Counted from the stretch's first letter, positions 18,381 to 28,579 are shown. The stretch: DNA of 64,000 nucleotides from Miniphocaeibacter sp964345925 (GCA_964345925.1 CAYFSP010000005.1:6816-70815); one strand, 5' to 3'. The notes: generated from the letters alone by a model not told the origin. A program made the numbers and translations.

Positions 18381-19499
18381 ATGCAAAAATGTATTGGAGT
18401 TATTATAGGTGGCAATTCAAGTGATAAATATGGACCTTTATGTAAGACTAGACCTGCTTATATGCTGCCTTATGGTGGAAGGTATAGACTTATAGACTTT
18501 ACTCTATCTAATATGGCAAATAATGATTTTTCAAATGTTTTGTTATACGCAGGACAAAATGTTAGATCTACATTGGATCATGTTGGAAATGGAAAACCTT
18601 GGGAACTAAATAGAAGAAGAAATGGTCTTGTAATATTTCCTACAAGAATTACAAATATATACGGTTCAAGTTCTGAAATAAATATTTTTTATGATACTTT
18701 GCAATTCTACAATGATGCAAAGGAAAAATATCTTTACTTTGTAGACCCTATGATTATAGATAAAGAGGATTTAACAGATCCTTATGAGAAATTTATAGAA
18801 GAGGATTTAGATGTAATGCTTTTTTATGTAAATCAAAAAGATAGTCTAGGAAAATATATAGGGGAGAGCAAATTAATTTTTGATGAAGAGGGTAATTTAA
18901 TAAATATTGGAGAAAATTTAGGAGTTCAAGAAGAATTTCCAATGATGACTAGAGTTGGTTTTATGAAAAAGGATATTTTTATAAAACTTGTGAAGACTTC
19001 AAAGGAAGATAAAACGGCTACTAATTTAACAGAGGCAATTTCCAATAATATCTCTAAATTAAAGATTGGAACATATCAAGAAGAAGGGTATACGGAAATA
19101 ATTAGAGGATTGAAGAGTTATTATGAATCAAATATGAAATTACTGGATATGGATAATTATGATCAGTTATTTTATAAAAATGGAGTAGTTCTTACAAAAT
19201 CTAAAGATGAACCATCTACCTTATATAATGAAGGATCAAAAGTTTCTAACTCATTAATAGCAAATGGTTGTATTATTGACGGACAGGTAGAAAATTCAAT
19301 TATATTTAGAGGAGTAAAAGTAGAAAAAGGAGCAATTGTTAAAAATTCTATTCTATTCCAAAAAACAGTTGTAGAAAAAGATTCTATAGTTATAAATTCC
19401 ATTATAGATAAATTGGCAAGAATAAAAACAGGAGTTTCAATTGTTGGAAGTCAAAGTGTTCCTTATGCTATAGAAAAAAATTTAATTGTGGAGAAATAA
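18381..19499 (+). CDS. glgD: Glucose-1-phosphate adenylyltransferase, GlgD subunit
   Basis: This 372-residue paralogue of GlgC keeps the fold (RPAYMLPYGGRYRLIDFTLSN and a C-terminal beta-helix) but the nucleotide loop is altered to IIGGNSSDKYG, without the GGxGxRL catalytic arginine. That is the known signature of GlgD, the regulatory or activating partner of GlgC. It sits between glgC and glgA in the standard order, with AGGAGG before the start. Confidence 0.93.
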   Translation: MQKCIGVIIGGNSSDKYGPLCKTRPAYMLPYGGRYRLIDFTLSNMANNDFSNVLLYAGQNVRSTLDHVGNGKPWELNRRRNGLVIFPTRITNIYGSSSEINIFYDTLQFYNDAKEKYLYFVDPMIIDKEDLTDPYEKFIEEDLDVMLFYVNQKDSLGKYIGESKLIFDEEGNLINIGENLGVQEEFPMMTRVGFMKKDIFIKLVKTSKEDKTATNLTEAISNNISKLKIGTYQEEGYTEIIRGLKSYYESNMKLLDMDNYDQLFYKNGVVLTKSKDEPSTLYNEGSKVSNSLIANGCIIDGQVENSIIFRGVKVEKGAIVKNSILFQKTVVEKDSIVINSIIDKLARIKTGVSIVGSQSVPYAIEKNLIVEK

Positions 19500-19503
19500 T
19501 TTT

Positions 19504-20934
19504 ATGAATATATTATATTGTGCTTCAGAGGCTGCACCTTTTATTAAGACTGGTGGTTTGGCAGATGTAGCAGGTTCTTTACCACTTGAAATAAAAAAAC
19601 AAGGTGAAGATATAAGAGTCGTATTACCTTTATATAGTAAAATACCTATGAAGTATAAAGAGAAGATGAATTATATTGGATATTTTTATGTAGACTTGGG
19701 AACGGCACATGAGTATGCAGGAATAATGGAGATGGAACATGAAGGTGTAAAGTTCTACTTCATAGATAATGAAAGATATTTTGACAGATACAATGTATAC
19801 GGTGAAGAGGATGATGGAGAGAGGTTTATATTCTTTTCAAAAGCTTGTGTGCAATTACCAAAAGTCATAGATTTTAAGCCAGATATTATTCATTCTAACG
19901 ACTGGCATACAGCTATGGTAAATATATTTACAAAGGATTTTTGTAAAGGGGATAGTTTCTATTGGAATATAAAGAATGTGTATACTATACACAATTTAAA
20001 ATATCAAGGTGTTTTCTCAGGTGATGTATTAAGAATAGCAGGTCTATCACCAGAATATTTTAATGACAATGGATTGAAATACTATGAAGGCGTTAATTTC
20101 ATGAAAGGTGGAATAATCTTTAGTGATTATTTTACAACAGTATCAAAAACATATGCAGAGGAAATAAAATATGATTATTTTGGCGAGGGTTTAGAAGGTG
20201 TTATTAGGGATTATTCCTATAAGCTAACGGGCATTATAAATGGAATAGACTACAATGTTTGGAATCCGAAAACGGATAAGAACCTAGTTAAAAATTATGA
20301 TATAAAAAATATAGATGGGAAACAAAAAAACAAGGAGAGAATCCAAGAACTTTTCAATCTTCCAATTAGAGACGATATACCTTTAATATCAATGGTTACA
20401 AGACTTGTGGAGATGAAGGGGTTAGAGCTTGTTAGCTTTATTATGGACGAATTGCTAGCAACAGAGGATATTCAATTTGTACTACTTGGCACAGGAGATG
20501 AAAAATACGAAAATATGTTTAAGTATTTTCAAAATAAATATCCTGAAAAAATGGCTGCAAGAATTTATTACAATGAAGAGGAATCACATTTAATTTATTC
20601 TGGAGCGGATTTCTTGTTAATGCCTTCATTAGCAGAGCCTTGTGGAATTTCTCAACTCATATCCATGAGATATGGAACGTTGCCAATTGTAAGGGAAACA
20701 GGTGGTTTGAAGGATACTGTAAAACCATTTAATGAGTTTACAGGAGAAGGAACTGGATTTTCCTTTGCCAATATAAATGCCCATGACTTATTATATACTG
20801 TTAGAAGAGCTATTAATTGCTATTATGATAAATATGCAATGAGTGAGCTAAAGAATTCTGCAATGAAGGAAAAAAATGATTGGGAACAATCTGCAAAAGA
20901 ATATTTGGATCTTTATAGAACATTGGTAGGTTAA
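19504..20934 (+). CDS. glgA: Glycogen synthase (ADP-glucose)
   Basis: This 476-residue GT5 glycosyltransferase extends alpha-1,4-glucan from ADP-glucose. The KTGGLADVAGSLP motif near the N terminus binds the sugar nucleotide, and the C-terminal ESHLIYSGADFLLMPSLAEP with EPCGISQL carries the family's second signature. The ATG at 19504 is preferred to the upstream one at 19486 because GTGGAG, within the end of glgD, is well placed for it and because family members start with the MNILYCASEAAP sequence. The gene lies 4 bp after glgD. Confidence 0.94.
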   Translation: MNILYCASEAAPFIKTGGLADVAGSLPLEIKKQGEDIRVVLPLYSKIPMKYKEKMNYIGYFYVDLGTAHEYAGIMEMEHEGVKFYFIDNERYFDRYNVYGEEDDGERFIFFSKACVQLPKVIDFKPDIIHSNDWHTAMVNIFTKDFCKGDSFYWNIKNVYTIHNLKYQGVFSGDVLRIAGLSPEYFNDNGLKYYEGVNFMKGGIIFSDYFTTVSKTYAEEIKYDYFGEGLEGVIRDYSYKLTGIINGIDYNVWNPKTDKNLVKNYDIKNIDGKQKNKERIQELFNLPIRDDIPLISMVTRLVEMKGLELVSFIMDELLATEDIQFVLLGTGDEKYENMFKYFQNKYPEKMAARIYYNEEESHLIYSGADFLLMPSLAEPCGISQLISMRYGTLPIVRETGGLKDTVKPFNEFTGEGTGFSFANINAHDLLYTVRRAINCYYDKYAMSELKNSAMKEKNDWEQSAKEYLDLYRTLVG

Positions 20935-20936
20935 TT

Positions 20937-23315
20937 ATGTTTCAATTTACTAAAGAAGATATTTTAAATAGAATAAATTATAATTTAGACCATAAGATGG
21001 TAGTGGATAGACATGATATTAATAAATATGATGTCTATTTAGCTACTGTAGAAGTTATGAAAGAGATAATATCCTATCCTTGGAAAGAAACTAAGGATAG
21101 GTTTTTTTCACAAAAGAAAATATATTATCTATCATTTGAATATTTACCAGAGCAATTTTTAAGTAGGAATATTACTTTTTTCAACCTAGAAGAAGAATTT
21201 AAATTTGCTATTGATAGTTTGGGATTTAAATATGAAGAAATATTGGAATCTGATGTTTCAAATAAATTGGGAGTAGAAGCTTTAGGAAGATTTGCATTTT
21301 CATTTATTGATAGTGCAAGTTCGACTAATACAAATTTAATGGCATATGGAATTCGCTATGAAAATGGTAGAATGAAACAGGAAATAGTGGATTTTAATCA
21401 GGTTGAAAAAATTGATAACTGGTTGGAAAGAGGATATCCTTGGGAGTATAAGAGAAATATATTCTATGATGTTAAAATTAAAGACTTTATATTGAAAGCT
21501 CAGGCCTATGATATACCCATATTGGGATATAAAGGCAAGAACGTTAGCACATTGCGTACATGGGCAATAAAGACTGAAAATTTTATTAATCTCAATGGGA
21601 TTCTTAAGGGAGAGTTGGATGTAGCGTATAACAATTATGTTAGGTCTAAAAGTATAGTGGGATTTTTGTATCCTGAGGACTCCAATATAGTAGGTAAAAA
21701 AATTAGGCTTAGTCAAGAATATTTTTACGCTACTTGTTCAGTAAAAGACATTATAAGGGATATAAAAATACAAAATATTGATCTATCTAAAATTGATGAG
21801 TATGCTATTATTAAATTAAATGAGAATCACACATTAATGTCCATTCCAGTATTTATTTATGAATACCAAAAGGAAACGAATTGTAGTTATGAATTTGCAT
21901 ATGAAAAAGCGGAAAAAATATTTAATTATACCTCTTTTGAGAATTTTGTAAACAATCATAAAATTTGGAATATGGATTTAATTAAAGAGATTTGTCCTAG
22001 TATATTAGAAGGGTTGAATTTTATAGATAATCATTTGAAAAATAAGATCAACTCACTAACTTTGGGTATTTCAAACGAAGAATACTATGAACTTGCAATT
22101 ATAAATAATGATAAGGTTGATTTTACAAATATTGCATTACTTGTTTCAAAAAGTATTTCAGCGGTTTCACAAATGCATTATAAAATTATTACAAACAATT
22201 CTTTGAATAAATATAGCAAAATATTACAGAATAAATATAAGATAGTGCGAACTGGAACTAGTCAAAGAACTTGGCTTTATGTGGCAAATAAAAAGCTTAC
22301 AGATAGTATCAATGATATAGTTGGTGATGATATTATTGAGAACCCTAGTAAATTGTTAGAATTAAAAAAATACAAAGAGGACAAAAGAGTTCATGAAATA
22401 ATAAATAATATTAAAATTGAGAAAAAAATAGAATTAGCTGATGAAATAAGAAAAAAATATAATATAAATATTAATCCATATTCGATTTTCGATATGAATT
22501 TAAAGAACTTTCAAGAATATAGAAGACAATTTTTAACTGCTTTATATATTACGAAGGTATATTTTGATCTATTGGAGAATTCTAATTTAGATATTTTGCC
22601 TAGAACGTATTTCTTTGGTGGTATTGCTTCACAAAATTATCTAGCAGCAAAATATATAATAAACTATATAAACAATTTAGCCCATGTTATAAATTCTGAT
22701 TTAAGAATAAAGAATAAGATTAAAATAGTATTTATTGATAATTTAAATGTGGATGAAGTTATAAAATTTGTTCCTGCAGCGGATATAAATGAACAAATAT
22801 CTACACCAGGATTGGATATTTCAGGAATATCAGCAGTTAAATACATGTTTAATGGTGGTATGACTATAGGGAGTAGAACAGGGCTTAACCTTGATATAAG
22901 AAATGAAATTGGTGAAGAAAATATATTTCTATTTGGAAAATCCAAAGAGGAATTAGATGATCAATATAAATTTAATTACTATAATCCATTAGAGTATATA
23001 AACAATAAGATGGAATTAAAAATATTAATAGATAAATTAAAAAATTATAGTAATAAAAATTTAAGGGATAGCTTTAATAATATTTATGATATTATTTTAA
23101 AATATAATGATAGTTTCTATGTCTTTAGAGAATTTGCATCATATTCAAGAATGCAAAAAAATGTGGAAACAAAGTATGATAATATTTTCAAATGGAGTAG
23201 GATTGCTATAACCAATATAGCATATAGTGGTAATTTTTCTGTGGACTATTCATTAGAAAAATTTAAAAATATTGTTGGAATGAGAAGTAATTATGTTGAC
23301 AAATATAGAAGTTAG
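20937..23315 (+). CDS. Divergent GT35 glycogen phosphorylase-like protein with altered active site
   Basis: A 792-residue protein whose length, order in the operon and conserved blocks (YYLSFEYLPEQFLSRN, FFGGIASQNY, VPAADINEQISTPGLDISG) place it in the glycogen phosphorylase family. The PLP lysine appears to be kept (Lys635). However, the loop normally written SGTGNMK is SGISAVK; the block VKRIHEYKRQ reads LKNFQEYRRQ, so the phosphate-binding Arg (569 in rabbit enzyme) is Asn524 and Lys574 is Arg529; the Glu of TEASGTG is Asp627; and the GNGGLGRLA block is degenerate. Activity may be changed or lost, or the protein may be a glycogen-binding regulator. The end overlaps pulA by 23 bp. No second phosphorylase is in the operon. 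Confidence 0.82.
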   Translation: MFQFTKEDILNRINYNLDHKMVVDRHDINKYDVYLATVEVMKEIISYPWKETKDRFFSQKKIYYLSFEYLPEQFLSRNITFFNLEEEFKFAIDSLGFKYEEILESDVSNKLGVEALGRFAFSFIDSASSTNTNLMAYGIRYENGRMKQEIVDFNQVEKIDNWLERGYPWEYKRNIFYDVKIKDFILKAQAYDIPILGYKGKNVSTLRTWAIKTENFINLNGILKGELDVAYNNYVRSKSIVGFLYPEDSNIVGKKIRLSQEYFYATCSVKDIIRDIKIQNIDLSKIDEYAIIKLNENHTLMSIPVFIYEYQKETNCSYEFAYEKAEKIFNYTSFENFVNNHKIWNMDLIKEICPSILEGLNFIDNHLKNKINSLTLGISNEEYYELAIINNDKVDFTNIALLVSKSISAVSQMHYKIITNNSLNKYSKILQNKYKIVRTGTSQRTWLYVANKKLTDSINDIVGDDIIENPSKLLELKKYKEDKRVHEIINNIKIEKKIELADEIRKKYNININPYSIFDMNLKNFQEYRRQFLTALYITKVYFDLLENSNLDILPRTYFFGGIASQNYLAAKYIINYINNLAHVINSDLRIKNKIKIVFIDNLNVDEVIKFVPAADINEQISTPGLDISGISAVKYMFNGGMTIGSRTGLNLDIRNEIGEENIFLFGKSKEELDDQYKFNYYNPLEYINNKMELKILIDKLKNYSNKNLRDSFNNIYDIILKYNDSFYVFREFASYSRMQKNVETKYDNIFKWSRIAITNIAYSGNFSVDYSLEKFKNIVGMRSNYVDKYRS

Positions 23316-25194
23316 TAAAAAACTAGGATATATATATAGTAGGGAATTTACCATTTTTAGACTTTGGTCTCCTACAGCGAATAAAGTATCATTATCATTG
23401 TATGATGATTATATGCAAATAAGAAAAAAAACTATTGAAATGAAGAAGGATAGTCTAGGTGTATTTGAAATAAGAGTTAATGGAGATTTACATTTTAAAT
23501 ACTATAATTATATTATAGATGGAAAATATGAAATAACGGATCCCTACTCTGTAGCTTCTTCAGTTAATAGTAATAGGTCATGTGTTGTAGATTTAAAAAG
23601 AACGAATCCAAAAGGGTTTGAAAATCATAAAATACCAAAAAATAAGGTGAAGAATGCAGTGATCTATGAAGTTCATGTTAAGGATTACTCCATAGATGAA
23701 AATTCAAATACAAAATTAAATTATAGAGGAAAATTTTTAGGGTTATCAGATCCTAATTCAAAATATAATAATTATAGTACTGGAATAAAAAATTTAGTAG
23801 AACTAGGAGTAACTCATGTTCATCTAATGCCAGTTTATGACTTTTTAACTGTAGATGAAGAGTCAGATAAGTTTTTTGTAGAGGATAATTATAACTGGGG
23901 ATATGATCCAGAGTTATTTAACAATATTGAAGGATCATATTCTACACAACCAGATAATCCTATTTCAAGAATTTATGAATTTAAAAAGATGATTATGGAT
24001 TTACATGCAAATAATATATCTGTTGTTATGGATGTAGTATATAACCATACTTATAGATCATATGATTCAAATTTTAATATTGCAGTACCAAATTACTATT
24101 ATAGACTTGATACCAATGGGAATTTTTCGAATGGTTCAGGGTGTGGAAATGAATTTAAATCCGATTCACCAATGGGAAGAAAGTTTATAATAGATTCATT
24201 ACTATATTTTACAAAAGAATATAAAATTGATGGATTTAGATTCGATTTAATGGCATTAATAGATATAGATACCATAAACATGGCAATAGAAGAATTAAAA
24301 AAAGTGAATCCAAATATTTTGATATATGGTGAACCTTGGATGGCACTTGACAGTCCTTTACCATTGAATAAAAGAACATTGCCAGGTACACAGAAAAATT
24401 GTGGCTTTTCCCTATTTAATTCAGATTTTAGAGATGCTATAAAGGGCGATAATGATGGAAATGGTAAGGGGTATATTCAAGGCGACTTCTATTTAAAGAA
24501 AAGGATAGAAAAAGGTATTGCAGGATCTATTCTATTTGATGAAGAAAGAAAGGGATTTGCATATTTAGCAAATGAAAGTATAAATTACTTTAATTCTCAT
24601 GATAATTTAATACTTATGGACAAGTTAATTAAGTCTGTAGATGATAAAGAAAATATTAAAGATATTTATAAAATGGCTTTTAATATTTTATTCACATCCC
24701 TTGGTATACCATTTTTTCATAGTGGTAATGAATTTATGAGAGATAAGAAAATGTGTCATAATTCCTATAATGCTCCTTTGGAAATAAATAGTATAGATTG
24801 GTCTTTAAAGGAAAAGAATAATGATATTTTTGAATACGTTAAGGATCTAATTGAAATTAGAAAGAATAGAAAGGAATTTAAATTAGTAAAATCTGAAGAC
24901 ATTAGGAAAAAAATGTTTTTTGTTTCCTTTTTAGATGACGGACTAATTTCATACACCATTAAAACGAATGAAAAGAATATTTTATTGGTAATTCATAACT
25001 GTAATAGAGACCCTAGGGAGATTAGCTATAAAAGAATGAAAGAACATATATCTTACTGTTATAATATAGATAATATGAATAAAATAATAGAAATTTTTAA
25101 CAGAGATGGAAAGGTGAAAAAGTTATTACCGAGTTTAGATGATAGTTTTAAAGTTGGAAAAATCGAAACAAAAATATATGAATTAGAGATTTAA
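23293..25194 (+). CDS. pulA: Type I pullulanase (GH13 debranching enzyme)
   Basis: This 633-residue protein has an N-terminal CBM48 domain (about 15-100), the type I pullulanase signature YNWGYDP, and GH13 catalytic residues in GFRFDLM (nucleophile Asp), IYGEPW (acid/base Glu) and FNSHDN (transition-state Asp). There is no signal peptide, so it acts in the cytoplasm, cutting alpha-1,6 branches of glycogen or imported maltodextrin. It begins inside the phosphorylase-like gene, which implies translational coupling between breakdown functions. Confidence 0.92.
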   Translation: MLTNIEVSKKLGYIYSREFTIFRLWSPTANKVSLSLYDDYMQIRKKTIEMKKDSLGVFEIRVNGDLHFKYYNYIIDGKYEITDPYSVASSVNSNRSCVVDLKRTNPKGFENHKIPKNKVKNAVIYEVHVKDYSIDENSNTKLNYRGKFLGLSDPNSKYNNYSTGIKNLVELGVTHVHLMPVYDFLTVDEESDKFFVEDNYNWGYDPELFNNIEGSYSTQPDNPISRIYEFKKMIMDLHANNISVVMDVVYNHTYRSYDSNFNIAVPNYYYRLDTNGNFSNGSGCGNEFKSDSPMGRKFIIDSLLYFTKEYKIDGFRFDLMALIDIDTINMAIEELKKVNPNILIYGEPWMALDSPLPLNKRTLPGTQKNCGFSLFNSDFRDAIKGDNDGNGKGYIQGDFYLKKRIEKGIAGSILFDEERKGFAYLANESINYFNSHDNLILMDKLIKSVDDKENIKDIYKMAFNILFTSLGIPFFHSGNEFMRDKKMCHNSYNAPLEINSIDWSLKEKNNDIFEYVKDLIEIRKNRKEFKLVKSEDIRKKMFFVSFLDDGLISYTIKTNEKNILLVIHNCNRDPREISYKRMKEHISYCYNIDNMNKIIEIFNRDGKVKKLLPSLDDSFKVGKIETKIYELEI

Positions 25195-25195
25195 A

Positions 25196-25765
25196 ATGGA
25201 AATAGTAGAAAACTTTCAATTGAGTAATTTTGGAGAATTAATAGAATTAAAAAAGAATTTTCTTAAGCTTCAAAACCATAATACAAAACTAGGTGAAGGA
25301 ACTTTAGAAGCAGCAGATATGCTTATATATATGTCTGAATTTCATGAGGAATACTCCTGTATTTACAAAGAGGGTATTTCTTATGAAGATTTTGTAAAGG
25401 AATTAAATACTTTTAAAAACTTCAATAATAAGACCGTTTTACATATGAATAGAAATATAAAGAAATTTTCTGCATCAAAGGGTAAAAAGCTTCATCTTAT
25501 GAAGAGTTATTGGAAATGGAATACAAATTCTGTTTATGAATATATAAAAAGTGGAATATTTTCTAAGAGTCCAGTTTTAATGGTCACTTGGAATAATAAA
25601 GATAAGAATATTAGAAATAGATGGTTTTGTATTATTGGAGTTAAGAAATATAGTACAGGAAAAATTGAAATAGAAACATCTAATACAGAAGGTGAATACA
25701 TTTTTGAATTAGATTGGTGGACTAACAGTAAATCATTGTATAAAGGGCTTATTTACTATAAGTAG
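25196..25765 (+). CDS. Unknown 189-residue protein of the glycogen operon
   Basis: I do not recognise this family. The gene starts one base after the pulA stop and ends 9 bp before the phosphohexomutase, so it is firmly part of the operon. The protein is soluble with no signal peptide or membrane helix. The N-terminal half is charged and helical. The C-terminal half (about 115-189) has alternating hydrophobic strands with PVLMVTWNN, RNRWFCIIGVKKY and ELDWWTNSKSLYKG, faintly recalling C39-like papain-fold proteins. The Cys and His that such a peptidase would need are not clearly paired, so no function is proposed. A role in glycogen handling is only inferred from context. Confidence 0.65.
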   Translation: MEIVENFQLSNFGELIELKKNFLKLQNHNTKLGEGTLEAADMLIYMSEFHEEYSCIYKEGISYEDFVKELNTFKNFNNKTVLHMNRNIKKFSASKGKKLHLMKSYWKWNTNSVYEYIKSGIFSKSPVLMVTWNNKDKNIRNRWFCIIGVKKYSTGKIEIETSNTEGEYIFELDWWTNSKSLYKGLIYYK

Positions 25766-25774
25766 GAGGAAGAA

Positions 25775-27469
25775 ATGGATTATAAAAAAGTTTATAATGA
25801 ATGGTTGGAAAATGAATTTTTTGATAAGGAAACAAGAATGGAGTTGGAATCTATTAAAGATGATGAAGAGGAGATTCAAGATAGGTTTTATCAGTCTTTA
25901 GAATTTGGAACAGCTGGTTTAAGAGGAAAAATTGGAGCCGGTACAAATAGGATGAATAAGTACATGGTTTCAAAAGCAACTCAGGGACTAGCTATGACGA
26001 TTTTAAAAAGAGGACAGGCTGCTGCTGATAAAGGAGTTGCCATTGCATATGATGTAAGACATTTCTCAAAGGAATTTGCTGAAATTACTGCATCTGTCTT
26101 AGCTGGAAATGGAATTAAAGTATATCTTTCAGATGATATTAGACCTACTCCAGTTCTTTCCTATGCTATTAGAAATTACAAGACAATATCTGGAGTTATG
26201 ATTACTGCAAGTCATAATCCAAGGGAGTACAACGGGTATAAGGCCTACTGGGAAGAAGGTTCTCAAATATTAGATGATATTGCAGATGAAATACTTTTAA
26301 ATATCGATACTATAAAAGAATTTTCAGAGATTAAGACAATGGATTTAGATAAAGCTATAGAATCTGGACTTGTAGAATATTTTGGTGAAGAATTGGACAA
26401 TAAATATATTGAAGATGTTCTTTCACTTACAATAAATGATGAAGAAGTGGACAAGGATATTAAAATTGTATATTCTCCCTTAAATGGTACGGGAAATAAA
26501 CTAGTTCGAAGAATTTTAAAGGAAAGAGGATTTAACAATGTTTATATTGTAAAGGAACAGGAAAATCCGGATCCGGATTTTACAACTGTTGGTTATCCTA
26601 ATCCAGAAGATCCTAAGGCTTTTAAATATTCAATAGACCTGGCAAAGGAAGTAGGTGGAGAAATTTTAATAGCCACCGATCCAGATGCTGATAGAACGGC
26701 TGTTGAAGTAAGGGATGAAAATGGCGAGTACATATTTTTAAATGGAAATAAAATAGGTGCTCTATTAATAAATTATATTCTCACTGCTAGAGCGGAGAAA
26801 AATGATTTACCTAAGGACGGAGTAGTTGTTAAATCCATTGTAACTGGTGATTTAGGAACGAGAGTAGCTGAAAAATACAATGTGGAGATGAAGGAAGTAT
26901 TAACTGGGTTTAAAAATATTGCAGGACTTGCAAATGAATACGATATAACTGGTACAAATACGTTTATATTTGGTTTTGAAGAGAGTATTGGATATAATTA
27001 TGGAACTTTTGTAAGGGATAAGGATGCAGTTAATTCAGCTATGATGATTGCTGAGATGGCAGGATACTATAAGAGAAAGGGTTTAACATTACTAGATGTT
27101 TTAAATGAACTGTTTGATACTTATGGAGTATATGATGAAAGGCTTATTTCCATTGTTCTAGAAGGATTAGATGGTCAAGCTAGAATTAAGAGAATCATGG
27201 ATGAATTCAGAGAAAGTCCTATAGAGACCATAGGTACATTTAAACTTGATAAAACCATAGATTATTTAGTAGATTGTACAGGAATGCCTAAATCAAATGT
27301 ATTAAAATATTATTTTGATGATGGTTCTTGGTATGCGTTAAGACCTTCAGGAACTGAACCAAAAATAAAAGTATATATTTATTCAGTAGGCAATTCAAAA
27401 ATCGATTCTGAAGAAAAATTGAGTTTAATTGAAAAAGTTACAAGGGAAAGAATCGATAATATAAAATAA
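25775..27469 (+). CDS. Phosphoglucomutase/phosphomannomutase family enzyme
   Basis: A 564-residue alpha-D-phosphohexomutase. The active serine is in TASHNPREYNGYK, the metal site is DPDADR, the sugar loop GFEESIGYN and the phosphate-binding RPSGTEPK near the C terminus. It interconverts glucose-1-phosphate and glucose-6-phosphate, linking GlgC substrate and phosphorylase product to glycolysis. The GFEESIGY form and the length resemble the PgcA (phosphoglucomutase) group of Bacillota. AGGAGG precedes the ATG. Confidence 0.92.
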   Translation: MDYKKVYNEWLENEFFDKETRMELESIKDDEEEIQDRFYQSLEFGTAGLRGKIGAGTNRMNKYMVSKATQGLAMTILKRGQAAADKGVAIAYDVRHFSKEFAEITASVLAGNGIKVYLSDDIRPTPVLSYAIRNYKTISGVMITASHNPREYNGYKAYWEEGSQILDDIADEILLNIDTIKEFSEIKTMDLDKAIESGLVEYFGEELDNKYIEDVLSLTINDEEVDKDIKIVYSPLNGTGNKLVRRILKERGFNNVYIVKEQENPDPDFTTVGYPNPEDPKAFKYSIDLAKEVGGEILIATDPDADRTAVEVRDENGEYIFLNGNKIGALLINYILTARAEKNDLPKDGVVVKSIVTGDLGTRVAEKYNVEMKEVLTGFKNIAGLANEYDITGTNTFIFGFEESIGYNYGTFVRDKDAVNSAMMIAEMAGYYKRKGLTLLDVLNELFDTYGVYDERLISIVLEGLDGQARIKRIMDEFRESPIETIGTFKLDKTIDYLVDCTGMPKSNVLKYYFDDGSWYALRPSGTEPKIKVYIYSVGNSKIDSEEKLSLIEKVTRERIDNIK

Positions 27470-28575
27470 TGGGAGATGTAAATGAAAAAAGTATAAAAAT
27501 ACTATTGTTATCCTTCATAATAATGATAGTGACAATCGGGTGTAGTAAGCAAAACACATTTTTAAAGGCAATGAAATCAATGGAGAAATATAATCATTCA
27601 GAATTTTCCGTTAGTCTTGGAGATATCGAATTGAGTAAAGATGGTAAAGAGGATGTATCCATCAATAGTATGATAACACTTATAAAAGATGTGAAAATTA
27701 AAGGTGCTGCTTTAAAAGATGAAAAAAACGAAATGAATTCAAAAATAGATATGAAAATAAATGTTCTAGGAATGGAAATTCCCTTTGAATTTGTACAGTA
27801 TGAAAATAAAATGTATATGTCTGCAAACTATATGTCTTCCATTGAAAAAATAGTTTCATCTGCATTTGGAATGCCTACAGATGATGAAAATATATATGAA
27901 GAACTTGAAAATAAATATATAGAATCATCTGAAATATTAAAACAAGAAGGTTTGGATTTAGCGAAGAATTCTGAAGAAATTCAAAAGAAATTCACTGATT
28001 ATATTAAAAAAATGGATAAAAATAAATTTTCTTCTAAAGGAAAAGTAATTACTGCAAAATTTGATAAGGATGATTTTGTTAATATAGTCAAGGAAATGAA
28101 AGATGAATTGATTAAAATTTATCCTGATATGAAGGAAATGGATTTTGATGAATTGGATAAAATAGATGATTCTCTTATAATGAACTTGGATATGTCCATA
28201 GATACAAGTGGAAAAACAATAGATTATATCTTAAAAATAGGAACAGATGATGAAGATGAATCATTAAAAACCATTACTATTAAAGCCAATATGAAGTTCT
28301 CAAATAGTGATGAAAAGTTTAAAGCACCTAAGAAAGAAGATATTATTACTGAAGAGGAATTTCAGGAAATAATAGGCGAGGATACAGGCCTAGTTGAAGA
28401 AGAATATGAATATGAACCAGAAACCATTACCGATGAAGAATTTCAAGGATTTTTAGAAAGCTTTAAAGATGAAATGGAAGAATATGGTATGACTAATGAG
28501 GAGTTAATAGAAGGTTATTCAGAGATATATTCCTTTACTGAAGAACAGATCAAGGCTTTAGAAGCTATTGAGTAA
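27469..28575 (+). CDS. Predicted lipoprotein; N-terminal start probably altered by a one-base slip
   Basis: This roughly 365-residue protein has a hydrophobic helix ending in a lipobox (VTIGC), then a region resembling the LppX/DUF6612-like lipoproteins (MKSMEKYNHSEFS onward), and an acidic Glu/Asp-rich tail (about 300-368). The open frame starts with an ATG that overlaps the preceding stop (TAATG), giving a weakly charged MGDVNEKSIK start. A much better start signal, GGGAG then ATGAAAAAAG at 27481, is one base out of frame; one more A would give MKKSIKILLL, a normal lipoprotein signal. So either a base was lost in the A-run (mutation or sequence error) or translation relies on coupling to the upstream gene. 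Function unknown. Confidence 0.75.
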   Translation: MGDVNEKSIKILLLSFIIMIVTIGCSKQNTFLKAMKSMEKYNHSEFSVSLGDIELSKDGKEDVSINSMITLIKDVKIKGAALKDEKNEMNSKIDMKINVLGMEIPFEFVQYENKMYMSANYMSSIEKIVSSAFGMPTDDENIYEELENKYIESSEILKQEGLDLAKNSEEIQKKFTDYIKKMDKNKFSSKGKVITAKFDKDDFVNIVKEMKDELIKIYPDMKEMDFDELDKIDDSLIMNLDMSIDTSGKTIDYILKIGTDDEDESLKTITIKANMKFSNSDEKFKAPKKEDIITEEEFQEIIGEDTGLVEEEYEYEPETITDEEFQGFLESFKDEMEEYGMTNEELIEGYSEIYSFTEEQIKALEAIE

Positions 28576-28579
28576 CGAT

